Source: Staphylococcus pseudoxylosus
Lineage (GTDB): Bacteria > Bacillota > Bacilli > Staphylococcales > Staphylococcaceae
Direction of reading: 5' to 3'
Assembly: GCF_003697915.1 (NCBI RefSeq)
Contig: NZ_RCVN01000003.1
Location: 124,001-188,000 of the forward strand
Length of the DNA stretch: 64,000 bases
Shown: in pieces, positions 46,059 through 55,147 of the stretch
Layout of the letters: each line of letters opens with the position of its first letter
How positions within the stretch are numbered: position 1 is the stretch's first letter
Notes under the pieces: model-generated
What the model saw: the letters and a program-made list of their open reading frames with translations, nothing else
The model's database searches: none
Told to the model about the DNA's origin: nothing
Translations under genes and position numbers: made by a program

Positions 46059-46262
46059 CTTTTTTGTTTCTCCTTTTGAGCAATTTCATATTTAAAAAGT
46101 CATATCAAGTATAGCACAATTCATTAATTATATTTATTAATATAAAATCATAAAAAGCATGTATATATCCACGTTAATTTTCATAACAAAAAATTGCACC
46201 TTGTGTAAAATAAGTGTTAAATAAACATATGACATAATATAAAAGATCGTGGGGGGATTTTT

Positions 46263-46763
46263 ATGATAAGACAAGCAGTTAAATCAGATTTACCAAATAT
46301 ATTAGACATTTACAATGATGCTATTTTAAATACCACAGCCGTATATACTTACAATCCACAAACACTTGAATCGCGCGAGGCTTGGTTTGAAAATAAATCA
46401 AAGAATAACGAACCTATTTTAGTTTATGTGGAACATGACGAAGCTATTGCCTTTGCAACTTATGGTTCATTTAGGGACTGGCCAGCTTACCAATATTCTA
46501 TTGAACACTCAATTTATGTAAGTAAGTATCACAGAGGGAAAGGCATCGCTTCGAAATTATTACTTGAAATCATCCATCATGCACAAAGAAGTGGCTATAA
46601 AACATTAGTTGCTGGTATAGATGCTACAAATGATTACAGTATTTATTTACATAAAAAATTCAATTTCACACATTCAGGTACAATTCAACAAGTAGGTTAT
46701 AAATTCGATAAATGGCTAGATCTTGCATTTTATCAATTAGATTTAAATAAATTTGATAAATAA
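46263..46763 (+). CDS. GNAT N-acetyltransferase (phosphinothricin acetyltransferase-like)
   Basis: 166 residues of the PAT/YwnH branch of GNAT enzymes, which acetylate small amines such as methionine sulfoximine. Typical features are MIRQAVKSDLPNILDIYNDA, HSIYVSKYHRGKGIASKLLL (acetyl-CoA loop) and a C-terminal GYKFDKWLDLAFYQLDL. The ATG at 46263 follows GGGGGG. The true substrate is not known. Confidence 0.87.
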   Translation: MIRQAVKSDLPNILDIYNDAILNTTAVYTYNPQTLESREAWFENKSKNNEPILVYVEHDEAIAFATYGSFRDWPAYQYSIEHSIYVSKYHRGKGIASKLLLEIIHHAQRSGYKTLVAGIDATNDYSIYLHKKFNFTHSGTIQQVGYKFDKWLDLAFYQLDLNKFDK

Positions 46764-46816
46764 TATATAACTAAAACATATTTTTCAAAAATCAATACGC
46801 CTATAAACGATAACTA

Positions 46817-46888
46817 AAATTAGCAACGGTAGCGGACACCTAATTTCTTTATAAAAATTGGGTTCTCTGAGGCTCAAATTGCTAATTT
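46817..46888. repeat. Nested inverted repeat
   Basis: Outer arms AAATTAGCAA (46817-46826) and TTGCTAATTT (46879-46888) enclose inner arms ACCTAATTT (46838-46846) and AAATTGGGT (46855-46863). GTTTTGTTATTT follows. It may terminate the acetyltransferase transcript or fold as the leader of the next gene, which starts 67 bases later. Confidence 0.5.
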
Positions 46889-46954
46889 GTTTTGTTATTT
46901 AGACCTAGTGGTATTAATTATAATGTATTGATTAATTTTGAAGGAAGTGTTTAT

Positions 46955-48124
46955 ATGGCAGTGTTTTCAAAAGATGAGCGTGTAAAAATATTATCAGATA
47001 TTATTGAAATTCAGTCTGTAAATGAAAAAGAACTTGATGTTGCTCATTATTTGCAACAGCTTTTTAAAAAACATGATATTCATACAGACATTCTAACGTT
47101 GGATGGTGAATCTTCCCGTGCTAACCTTATTGCAGAAATCGGAAACGGTAAACCTGTAGTCGGCATTTCAGGACATATGGACGTCGTAACAACTGGTGAT
47201 AGCGATAAATGGCATTATGATCCTTTCAAATTAACGGAAGATGATCAAGGAAGATTACACGGCCGTGGTTCAGCAGATATGAAATCCGGACTTGTAGCGT
47301 TAGCAATTAGTTTAATTGAAATTAAAGAAGCAGGTCTATTGAAGCAGGGGTCTATTCGCTTTATGGCTACAGCTGGTGAAGAAGTCACAAGTAATGGAGC
47401 CGCCTTGTTACATGAAAAAGGCTACATGGACGATATAGACGCATTATTAATTGCAGAACCATCTCAAGATGGCATTGTCTATACACACAAAGGTACGATG
47501 GACATACAAGTTACTTCTAAAGGGAAATCGTCACATAGTTCCATGCCTGAGCTAGGCTTTAATGCAATTAATCCTTTAGTTGATTTCATTCATTATTTAA
47601 ATAAAGAATATAACAAAGTGGATGCAAGTAGTGAGTTATTAGGCACTCCTACGATGAATTCAACAATTATAAATGGCGGAGACCAAGTTAACTCTATTCC
47701 TGAATACGCTGAGTCGCTATTTAATATGCGTACTATTCCACAATTTGATAATAAAAAATTCGAAGAACTATTCAATCGTATTAAAGAAAAAATTGAAAAA
47801 GAAAGTAACGGAGACATTACTGTAAATCCTTATGTTAATCGTGACCCTGTTTACACTACAGGCGATAACTCATTTTTAAAATTGGCTAAATCTTTAGGCG
47901 ACGAATATTTCAACAGAAATTTAGAAGTAACTTCTTCTACTGCAACTACAGATGCTTCTTATTTAATGAAAGACAAAGATGAAGACTTCTCATTTGTCAT
48001 GTATGGTCCAGGTGAAACAGGACAGGCGCACCAAGTCGATGAATACGTATATAAAGATGTATACCTTACATTCATTGATTTGTACATTCAATTATTAACA
48101 GAGCATCTAAATCAATCTAAATAA
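46955..48124 (+). CDS. ArgE/DapE-family (M20) metallo-deacylase
   Basis: 389 residues. Zinc ligands and catalytic residues are in VVGISGHMDVVTTGD, GRGSADMKSGLVAL, TAGEEVTSNGA (general base Glu), LIAEPSQDG and the C-terminal GETGQAHQVDEYV. Between them lies the dimerisation lid of M20 enzymes. The family includes succinyl-diaminopimelate desuccinylase, acetylornithine deacetylase and dipeptidases; the name DapE is often transferred, but I do not assign it without context. The ATG at 46955 follows GAAGGAAG; an upstream in-frame start (46892) lacks a site. Confidence 0.88.
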   Translation: MAVFSKDERVKILSDIIEIQSVNEKELDVAHYLQQLFKKHDIHTDILTLDGESSRANLIAEIGNGKPVVGISGHMDVVTTGDSDKWHYDPFKLTEDDQGRLHGRGSADMKSGLVALAISLIEIKEAGLLKQGSIRFMATAGEEVTSNGAALLHEKGYMDDIDALLIAEPSQDGIVYTHKGTMDIQVTSKGKSSHSSMPELGFNAINPLVDFIHYLNKEYNKVDASSELLGTPTMNSTIINGGDQVNSIPEYAESLFNMRTIPQFDNKKFEELFNRIKEKIEKESNGDITVNPYVNRDPVYTTGDNSFLKLAKSLGDEYFNRNLEVTSSTATTDASYLMKDKDEDFSFVMYGPGETGQAHQVDEYVYKDVYLTFIDLYIQLLTEHLNQSK

Positions 48125-48187
48125 TGTTTGAGTTCAAATTTATTAAACACGAAACATTATTAGTATTACAATCTACTTAGCCTTGTT

Positions 48188-48234
48188 GGGGGCGGGAAAA
48201 CGAATCATAAATTTTGATTACGTCTTCCCGCCCC
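48188..48234. repeat. Intergenic hairpin repeat, copy 6 (bidirectional terminator)
   Basis: GGGGGCGGGAAAACGAATCA pairs with TGATTACGTCTTCCCGCCCC and is followed by TATTTTTAT. It lies between convergent genes. Confidence 0.85.
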
Positions 48235-48286
48235 TATTTTTATAAAAGTCTGTTGTATTTTAAGTACTTATATAACCATTTGCGTC

Positions 48287-48964
48287 TTACCTTTTATTCA
48301 TTTCTAGCCATTTAACCATTTCATTTAAATTATTAACTGTCATAGTTGGTGACTGTCCATTATAGTCAAAATGTGATTTACTACGATTTACCCATACTGT
48401 ATCAAAACCAAAATTAGCTGCTCCTGAAACATCCCATGCATTTGAAGAAACGAATAAAATATCTTCACGTGTCATTTGATAATATTTCAATATTAAGGCA
48501 TAGCTAGCAGGACTAGGTTTGTATTGCTTTATTTCATTAACACTCATAACAGTATCTATATACTTGTTAATTTCAGAGTTATCGACTAAAGGCATTAGCA
48601 TATTGTCATTAGCGTTTGATAATACACCAATTTCTAAGTTTTTCGAATTCAACTCCGAAAGCACTTTTGGAATTTCTTTAAAATAGTCTAAATCTAAAAA
48701 TGCATCAAAGAGTTGATTTACATCTTCTCTATTGTATTGAATTTCATGAACATCTAATACATAGCGTAGTGATTCTTTAGTCAATTCATCAAAAGGAATA
48801 TATCTTTGCATCACTTGTCTTAAAAACATATGCTCTAACTGGGTTTTACGCCAAAGTTGCGAAATGGATTTTGCTTCTACTTCATTGAATTGACCCATAT
48901 CGTTTTTTAGCGATTCCATATCAAATATTGTACCGTAAACATCAAAAATAATAGCTTTATACAT
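48287..48964 (-). CDS. L-2-haloacid dehalogenase-type HAD hydrolase
   Basis: 225 residues. The nucleophile motif is IFDVYGTIFD (7-16), followed by GVLSNANDNML, the Lys in KQYKPSPASY and SSNAWDVSGAANFGF, which together mark the haloacid dehalogenase type II group. Many members act on 2-haloacids or simple phosphates; the in vivo substrate is unknown. The ATG at 48964 has GGGAGG upstream. Monocistronic. Confidence 0.9.
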   Translation of the reverse strand: MYKAIIFDVYGTIFDMESLKNDMGQFNEVEAKSISQLWRKTQLEHMFLRQVMQRYIPFDELTKESLRYVLDVHEIQYNREDVNQLFDAFLDLDYFKEIPKVLSELNSKNLEIGVLSNANDNMLMPLVDNSEINKYIDTVMSVNEIKQYKPSPASYALILKYYQMTREDILFVSSNAWDVSGAANFGFDTVWVNRSKSHFDYNGQSPTMTVNNLNEMVKWLEMNKR

Positions 48965-49234
48965 ATATAACCTCCCTTTCTTGGTAAAAATCAGACTTAC
49001 TTACTCTTTAGCACGTTTAGACTACATTGAAACAGTTTTAACTTAATTTCAATTAATATTTAATAATTAATTTTATCTTTTACATTTATTTTATAACTTT
49101 TTGCGTCTGCTAAACTCAAAATACGAAAATAACCAATCCTTAGACTATTTATAAATTAACTGTAAAAATACACTAACTTAAGATTAATTCTTTCTAATTG
49201 GGATATAGAAAAGTAAGGGAGGAGGCTGGTTGTG

Positions 49235-49498
49235 ATGAGAAAATTATTTTTAGTTGATTTGTTAAACCTATTTCTTATTGCAGTAGGTTACATGTTACTA
49301 ATCACATTAGTTTTATTTTCATTTGATTTATTTGAAATCGAAACAACCGGTTCACTATTTTTAAATACACTAAGTAGTGCCACAGTTGTTAGCCTGTTTA
49401 ACAACGAGATATTTAACGGTTTATTTACCTTGTTTTTCGTTATCTCTGTATTAATATTTCTCTATAAAGCTATAGATCTTTATAAACAAAACAGATAG
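49235..49498 (+). CDS. Small two-helix membrane protein
   Basis: 87 residues with two hydrophobic helices (LLNLFLIAVGYMLLITLVLF and LFTLFFVISVLIFLYKAI) joined by a polar loop. The ATG at 49235 is nine bases after GAGG in a GGGAGGAGG stretch. It stands alone between two AT-rich gaps. I do not recognise a family. Confidence 0.7.
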   Translation: MRKLFLVDLLNLFLIAVGYMLLITLVLFSFDLFEIETTGSLFLNTLSSATVVSLFNNEIFNGLFTLFFVISVLIFLYKAIDLYKQNR

Positions 49499-49600
49499 CT
49501 TACTTTGACTAGTACGTCTCTAAATAATAAATTGGTAGTAGTATCTAATTATGTTTAATTATTTTTAACCACTTCCGTCTAAAAGCTATTTAATTTTATA

Positions 49601-49629
49601 TTGCAAGGTTTTGATTTTGTTTATATAAT
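49601..49629 (+). promoter_or_regulatory. Orphan sigma-A promoter (candidate small RNA)
   Basis: -35 TTGCAA (49601-49606), exactly 17 bases, then -10 TATAAT (49624-49629). A transcript from about 49636 to the hairpin ending near 49828 would be about 190 nucleotides. The only frame with a ribosome binding site in it is a 13-codon GTG-initiated hydrophobic peptide (49670-49711). Confidence 0.5.
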
Positions 49630-49783
49630 ATTAATATAGAATGTCGAATATATATCATAAGGTAGTAACGTGCCATTTATCATCATAGTTATATTCCATT
49701 CCCAGAATTAGACTTTATGCACCCATTTTAAGACATGATATATCACAACATTCTAAATCAAGTAGATTATTGCTACTTGAAAA

Positions 49784-49828
49784 AATAAGATCTAAAGTTA
49801 CTTTCAGGCAGTAGCTTTAGATCTTATT
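49784..49828. terminator. Terminator of the pentitol operon
   Basis: AATAAGATCTAAAG pairs perfectly with CTTTAGATCTTATT. On the minus strand it ends in TTATTTTTTC. It lies 15 bases after the dehydrogenase stop. Confidence 0.82.
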
Positions 49829-49842
49829 CATATATAAATATT

Positions 49843-50913
49843 TTATTCTGGTTTACCATTTGGGTACACTAACACTTTTAGTGATCCACTTTTATTAGTT
49901 CTCGCTTGTTCCATAGCAGCTTTAGCTTCTTTTAAATCGTAAGTATCTGTAAACATTGAATTTAAATCTGCCATTGTAGATGATAACATCTCAAGACCCA
50001 TTTTATAAGTATTGGCATATCTAAAGATACCTACAATATTAATTTCATGATTAGCGATGAAAGGAATATTCAATTCATTATTTTCTTGTTGTGGAAGGCC
50101 TACTATCGCTAATGTTCCTCCATTATTTAGAGAGGATAATGCATTTTGAAGTGCAATAGGGTTGCCAGCCGTTTCAAATGCATAGTCTGCCCCTTTTTCT
50201 TGAGTGATTTCATTAATCCGCATTGTGACATCTTCATTTTTTATATTAATGGCGTGTGTTGCACCTAATTTTAAGGCTTCATCTAAACGTATTTGTTCAA
50301 GATCCGAAACTATAATCTTTGTAGCACCAAATGCTTTTGCTGCTACAACTGCCATTAATCCAACTGGCCCCATACCCATTATTACCACGGTTGATCCTGG
50401 TTGAACGTTGGCTCTTTTACAAGCTTGGACGCCCACTGAAAATGGTTCATTTAAAGTGGCTTCTTCATAAGATAAATCTTCTGGTATATGGAATAAGAAT
50501 CCTTCTGGATGCTTAATATATTGACTAAAAGCACCATCAATAGGAGGTGTTGCTAAAAATTCAACATCTGGACATAAATTATATTTACCAGATTTACAGT
50601 ATTCACACTCACCACAAGGTACACCAGGCTCAATTGCTACTCTATCACCGACTTTAAATTTAGTTACATCTGAGCCTACATCCGCTACAATTCCAGAACA
50701 TTCGTGTCCTAAAATCAACGGTTTTTCTACTATAAATTCACCGACTCTACCATGTTCATAATAATGAACATCTGAACCACATACACCGACTGCCATAACT
50801 TTCACTAAAACGTCATTTTCTCCTAACTGAGGTACCGTAACTTCTTTAAGTTCCATATCAAATGGTTTATTCAATATTGATATATTCATTGTTTCTGGAA
50901 TGTTCTTTGTCAT
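49843..50913 (-). CDS. Zinc-dependent polyol dehydrogenase (xylitol/D-arabitol dehydrogenase-like)
   Basis: 356-residue medium-chain dehydrogenase of the sorbitol/xylitol group. The catalytic zinc site is in GVCGSDVHYYEHG and LGHECSG, the structural zinc cluster is CGECEYCKSGKYNLC, and the NAD-binding loop is VIMGMGPVGLMAVVAAK. The next gene in the operon is a xylulokinase, so the likely product is D-xylulose and the likely substrate xylitol or D-arabitol. It starts 20 bases after xylB. Sorbitol or L-threonine specificity cannot be excluded from sequence alone. Confidence 0.85.
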   Translation of the reverse strand: MTKNIPETMNISILNKPFDMELKEVTVPQLGENDVLVKVMAVGVCGSDVHYYEHGRVGEFIVEKPLILGHECSGIVADVGSDVTKFKVGDRVAIEPGVPCGECEYCKSGKYNLCPDVEFLATPPIDGAFSQYIKHPEGFLFHIPEDLSYEEATLNEPFSVGVQACKRANVQPGSTVVIMGMGPVGLMAVVAAKAFGATKIIVSDLEQIRLDEALKLGATHAINIKNEDVTMRINEITQEKGADYAFETAGNPIALQNALSSLNNGGTLAIVGLPQQENNELNIPFIANHEINIVGIFRYANTYKMGLEMLSSTMADLNSMFTDTYDLKEAKAAMEQARTNKSGSLKVLVYPNGKPE

Positions 50914-50932
50914 ATTAAAACTCCTTTACTTT

Positions 50933-52420
50933 CTATTTTATATTTAACAACTGCTGTGTTAACGTTTCCGTTTGTTGATAGATTTGTTGATAGATTTTAA
51001 AATACTGTTCATACTTTTTATGGTTTTCTAGATTAGGTTTGTATGTTTCACCATATGAAATAAATAAGTCAGCACAATCTTTCATCGTGTTAAACCATTT
51101 CATACCATATGCAGCTAACATTGCCGCCCCCATTCCCGGACCTTCCTCATATTTTAATGTCATAATATTTGCATTAAAAACATCTGCTTGAAGTTGTAAC
51201 CAAAATCTACTTTTTGCTCCACCTCCTATAGAGACTATTTGTCTTTCATGACAACCATCTTGTATCATAAATTTATAGGATTCGTAGAGTGAATACGTAA
51301 TACCTTCAATGACAGCACGTACAAAATCATATTTTTGCGTATTATTATTAATACCTATAAAGCTTCCTCTAATAAAAGCATCACCGTGTGGCGTGCGTTC
51401 TCCTTGTAAATATGGTGCAAACAGCAAACCATTAGCACCTATTTGTGATTGATCAGCTTGCTCAACTACATTTTCAAAAGTCTCATCTTTAAAGAAGGTA
51501 TGCTTTAACCAATTTAAACTAGCACCAGCACTTAATGTTACTCCCATCTCATAGGACATATTGGGTTGCGCATGATTAAAGAAATGAATATTATGACCTG
51601 ACGACGCACTATCATTATGATTTGTACATGTCAATATCACTCCCGATGTTCCAATACTACATAGTGTTTCGGCATCATTGATAACGCCTGCTCCTAATGC
51701 ACCACAAGCATTATCAGCTCCTCCTGCAAATATCGCAATATCACTATTCAAATTTAGTTCTTTTTTGATTTCTGATTTAAGATAACCAACAAATTCGTGT
51801 GACGCCACGAGACGAGGAAATATGTTTCCCAATTCTAATGTTTCTCCCACTGATTTATCCCAGTCCTGAGTATCAGGATTTAACAATAAGGTACCTGCAG
51901 CATCACTGTATTCCATTGCTACATCACCAGTGAGTTCATATCTCACATAATCCTTTGGTAATAAAAACACTTCTAATCGACGCCAATTTTCTGGTTCATT
52001 CTCTTTCATCCATAATAATTTAGGTAACGTAAATCCTTCCAGTATAGGATTACCTAATAGTATTCCTCCATATTTTTCTTTGATTTCTCGACATTGTTTA
52101 GTTGTTCTAGTGTCATTCCAAAGGATAGCATTTCTTAGTGGTTTCAACTCTTTATCTAAAGCTACCAGACCATGCATTTGACCTGAAAATGACAACCCCT
52201 TTATTTCTTTATCATACATAGCTTCCTGTTTAATCAGTATTTTTATACTTTCTTTTACCGACTCAACCCAATTTCTAGGGTCTTGTTCATTAAAGCCTGA
52301 TTGTAGTTGTATTAATGGTAATGTAACACTTGTTTGACTAATAACTTGTCCTTGTTTATTTACTGCTAGTGTCTTAATTGCGCTTGTACCTAAATCTACA
52401 CCTAATACAACTTCCTCCAT
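50933..52420 (-). CDS. xylB: Xylulokinase
   Basis: 495-residue FGGY kinase forming D-xylulose-5-phosphate. It has EVVLGVDLGTSAIKTL at the N-terminus, FSGQMHGLVALD (the xylulokinase-type substrate loop) and SIGGGAKSRFWLQLQADVF in the C-terminal domain. I start it at ATG 52420 (MEEVVLG), nine bases after AAAGGA, because the ATG three codons earlier abuts the ribosome binding site. It is the middle gene of permease-xylB-dehydrogenase. No xylose isomerase is nearby, so the feeding substrate is a pentitol rather than xylose. Confidence 0.9.
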   Translation of the reverse strand: MEEVVLGVDLGTSAIKTLAVNKQGQVISQTSVTLPLIQLQSGFNEQDPRNWVESVKESIKILIKQEAMYDKEIKGLSFSGQMHGLVALDKELKPLRNAILWNDTRTTKQCREIKEKYGGILLGNPILEGFTLPKLLWMKENEPENWRRLEVFLLPKDYVRYELTGDVAMEYSDAAGTLLLNPDTQDWDKSVGETLELGNIFPRLVASHEFVGYLKSEIKKELNLNSDIAIFAGGADNACGALGAGVINDAETLCSIGTSGVILTCTNHNDSASSGHNIHFFNHAQPNMSYEMGVTLSAGASLNWLKHTFFKDETFENVVEQADQSQIGANGLLFAPYLQGERTPHGDAFIRGSFIGINNNTQKYDFVRAVIEGITYSLYESYKFMIQDGCHERQIVSIGGGAKSRFWLQLQADVFNANIMTLKYEEGPGMGAAMLAAYGMKWFNTMKDCADLFISYGETYKPNLENHKKYEQYFKIYQQIYQQTETLTQQLLNIK

Positions 52421-52436
52421 TACAATCATTCCTTTC

Positions 52437-53732
52437 TTATAATTTTTGAAGTTGACTATTTAATTCAGTTGTTTTTTCTTCATCAATACCGGGTTGATAT
52501 ACTTTTATGAAATAAGTTATTATAGCACCTATGAAATAGCAAATAGCAAATGCCCAAACAACACCTACTTCATTAAATATAGGTAAGAATAAGGTTGCTA
52601 AAGCTGGAGCTACAAAGTTACTTAAACCAGCTGCTAAATTATGTGATGAGAGTGTTGCACCAATATGTTCTGGTTCTAAAGCAGTAAAAATAGCGAAAAT
52701 TGGAACAAAGGCCGATTGAGTTATTCCAAATAATATTGCACATAAAATCGCTATTGCAAATACATCTCCGCTTAATATAGGTAAATAATAGAAAAGGAGT
52801 GTCGTTATGCCACATCCAATACAACCAAATAACATGACTTGACGTTTCCAGCCAATTTTATCTGCGATAATACCCCAAACCACATCACCAATAATACAAG
52901 TTACATGCATTGCTCCCCATGTCCATAACCATTGTTGCATTGTAAAACCAATCTTATCTGTGAACATAACAGGAAATATAACTACTAAACCAAATAATGA
53001 CAATTGATTTATTACCCTCACAATGAACACTTTTATAATTTCAGGATTTTTATAAACGATTGCAACTTCCTTTAATACTTTTATATATCTTTCTTTAACT
53101 GCTTTTTCAGCATTAGGTTTAACATTTCTCTTACCTACAATATAAAATGCTAATAACCCACCAATAAATATCCATATAACAGATAACCACAATGTTCCCA
53201 TAAATCCAATCTGTGGAATTGTAAAACTAGGTAAATATGTACCTATAACCCCCATACCTACAGAAAACATTGCCCAGAACCAACCAATAGCTGTTGCTAA
53301 ACGAGATTTATCAGTAATATATGTTACCCATACTAAAAATCCATATAGGAATAAGGGATAACCTAAACCTCTAATACCATACATTACTAACATCATATTG
53401 TAGTTTTCCATTCCCATACCAAAAACTAAAAATAATATATGAAAAACTAACCATATTACAGTCCCTAATAGCATTACTTTTCTTGGTCCATAAACATCAG
53501 ATAATACAGCAGCTAACCATGATCCTACTACTACCATAACGCCATAAACAGTAAATACCATGGATGCTTGTCCACCAGAAAATCCTAAATCAACGATATT
53601 TTTCGATAAAAAAGCTTGTTCAATACCATCTCCAGTCATAAATATAAAAATGGCAATCAACGCTCCAAATATAATTTTAGGTATTCCCATCCATGTCTTT
53701 TGATTATTGATATTACTTATTGCAGTATTCAA
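52437..53732 (-). CDS. MFS pentitol permease (RbtT/DalT/CsbX family)
   Basis: 431 residues, 12 membrane segments. The N-terminal signature MGIPKIIFGALIAIFIFMTG then DGIEQAFLS, and GIRGLGYPLFLYGFLVWVTY, mark the RbtT/DalT/CsbX polyol permeases (ribitol, D-arabitol). The start is TTG at 53732, six bases after AAAGGGGGA; a longer reading from 53762 would start inside the LacI operator. It is the first structural gene, 82 bases after the regulator. It supports import of xylitol or D-arabitol for the enzymes downstream. Confidence 0.86.
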   Translation of the reverse strand: MNTAISNINNQKTWMGIPKIIFGALIAIFIFMTGDGIEQAFLSKNIVDLGFSGGQASMVFTVYGVMVVVGSWLAAVLSDVYGPRKVMLLGTVIWLVFHILFLVFGMGMENYNMMLVMYGIRGLGYPLFLYGFLVWVTYITDKSRLATAIGWFWAMFSVGMGVIGTYLPSFTIPQIGFMGTLWLSVIWIFIGGLLAFYIVGKRNVKPNAEKAVKERYIKVLKEVAIVYKNPEIIKVFIVRVINQLSLFGLVVIFPVMFTDKIGFTMQQWLWTWGAMHVTCIIGDVVWGIIADKIGWKRQVMLFGCIGCGITTLLFYYLPILSGDVFAIAILCAILFGITQSAFVPIFAIFTALEPEHIGATLSSHNLAAGLSNFVAPALATLFLPIFNEVGVVWAFAICYFIGAIITYFIKVYQPGIDEEKTTELNSQLQKL

Positions 53733-53760
53733 TTTATTTCCCCCTTTAGTTAATAAATTC

Positions 53761-53782
53761 ATAACTTAAACGTTTAAGTTAT
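53761..53782. promoter_or_regulatory. LacI-type operator before the permease gene
   Basis: A perfect 22-base palindrome with core ACTTAAACGTTTAAGT, 29 bases before the permease TTG start. The core recurs upstream of the regulator gene. Confidence 0.85.
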
Positions 53783-53814
53783 AGAAAAAACAACTCAAAT
53801 TGCAGACTTTAAAA

Positions 53815-54825
53815 TTACCTGAACTCGCATGACTCACGAATGACTAATTTCGTAGAAAGTTTTATTGATTCATTTTTTTCTCCTCTAATCATTCTATATA
53901 TCATCTTACCTGCTTCCTTCCCCATTGTTTTAACTGGTTGAGATACAACTGTTAATTTAGGAGCATAAATCTCATTCCAATAACTATCATCAAAACCAAC
54001 AATAATCACATCTTTTGTTATTACTTTTCCACCTTCTTTAATAGCTTGTAAAGCTCCAAGTAATAACAAATGATTTGTTGCAACAATTGCCTTTATATTT
54101 TCACCTATTAAAGTTTTCGTAGCTTCATAACCACTTTTGATTTGAGCATCTGTCCCTAACTGTTGGTCACTATAGAAAATGAGATTGTGATTAACCTCGA
54201 TGTGATTGTCCGATAACGCGCGTGCATATCCCTGCCTTCTCTCTGTTGTTGTGCTAATGTTTGGATTGGCAAGTAATAAACCGATGTCTGTAGACTTACT
54301 ACTTATTAATCTTTGAGTTGCTGTATAAGCCGCTTCTTCATTATTAACTGTTATAGAAGACAATTGCATTGATTCTAACTCTCTGTCTAGTGTCATGATT
54401 GGGGTATTCAACCATTCTTTTTTCAATTTGAACTTGGAGTTAACAGGAACTAAAATAATAGCGCTTACATTTTGAGCTATAAAACTTTCAATCAACGCTT
54501 TCTGCTTATCCTCATTTTCTTCAGATGAAACCACTGCCACATGTAACTGATGTTTTTGACATTCATCACTTATCTCAGTAAGTAATTCTGTAAAAAAAGG
54601 ATTTTGATCGGGTACTATAAAAGCAATCATATTAGATTGTCCTGTTTTTAAACTTCTCGCAAATTGATTTGGTTCGTAATTTAGATCATCTATAGCTCCC
54701 AATACTTTTTCTTTTGTTTTATCGCTTAACTCAGTACTTTTATAATTTAAAACATTCGATACAGTTGCTATTGACACCCCTGCCCTTTTTGCCACATCAT
54801 GAAGGGTTGGTTTATTTCTCACCAT
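53815..54825 (-). CDS. LacI-family repressor of the pentitol operon
   Basis: 336 residues. The N-terminal HTH is PTLHDVAKRAGVSIATVSNV (residues ~6-25) with the hinge helix NQFARSLKTG. A periplasmic-binding-protein-like effector domain ends in VSQPVKTMGKEAGKMI. I use ATG 54825 with AAGGTGG upstream; a GTG at 54834 is possible. Matching palindromes lie before this gene and before the permease, so it probably represses both transcripts. Effector not known. Confidence 0.9.
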   Translation of the reverse strand: MVRNKPTLHDVAKRAGVSIATVSNVLNYKSTELSDKTKEKVLGAIDDLNYEPNQFARSLKTGQSNMIAFIVPDQNPFFTELLTEISDECQKHQLHVAVVSSEENEDKQKALIESFIAQNVSAIILVPVNSKFKLKKEWLNTPIMTLDRELESMQLSSITVNNEEAAYTATQRLISSKSTDIGLLLANPNISTTTERRQGYARALSDNHIEVNHNLIFYSDQQLGTDAQIKSGYEATKTLIGENIKAIVATNHLLLLGALQAIKEGGKVITKDVIIVGFDDSYWNEIYAPKLTVVSQPVKTMGKEAGKMIYRMIRGEKNESIKLSTKLVIRESCEFR

Positions 54826-54832
54826 CTCCACC

Positions 54833-54850
54833 ACCTTAAACGTTTAAGTT
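54833..54850. promoter_or_regulatory. LacI-type operator before the regulator gene
   Basis: ACCTTAAACGTTTAAGTT has the 14-base palindromic core CTTAAACGTTTAAG and one mismatch in the outer arm relative to the permease copy. It overlaps the untranslated start of the regulator mRNA. Confidence 0.78.
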
Positions 54851-54904
54851 TTAACTGAAATAATCCAAGTCAATAAATACATTATAGATTCTCTTTGCAT
54901 TTTT

Positions 54905-54918
54905 TGCAAACGCTATCA
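54905..54918. promoter_or_regulatory. cre site of the pentitol locus
   Basis: TGCAAACGCTATCA matches TGNAANCGNTNNCA at all fixed positions, 80 bases upstream of the LacI-type regulator. Confidence 0.75.
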
Positions 54919-55147
54919 TAACTTCAATTAACTATCTCTATTTTGGGAATTTAGTAAATAAAAAAACAGCTTCATTTATATTTTAATGATCTACATCCAG
55001 TTAATTCTATACTTCAACTGCATTTTATTACTTTAACCTATCATTTTATTAATACCTTTTAATCCATGCCCTTTTTATAGCGCAGAGTTGTACAATAGGC
55101 ATACTACTACAAGGTAAAAGACTCATATCTAGATAAAGGTGATATTT

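Larger units (their letters stand above)
49499..49842. other. Intergenic region with an orphan consensus promoter
   Basis: 344 bases between the small membrane protein and the pentitol operon. It holds a consensus promoter (49601-49629) pointing right with no supported gene behind it, a small hairpin (CAAGTAG/CTACTTG, 49759-49779) and the operon terminator. This makes it a small-RNA candidate. Confidence 0.5.
54826..55147. other. Divergent intergenic region lacI / AraC-type regulator
   Basis: 322 bases holding the regulator's own operator copy (54833-54850) and a cre (54905-54918). Nothing else stands out and no coding frame is supported. Confidence 0.5.
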
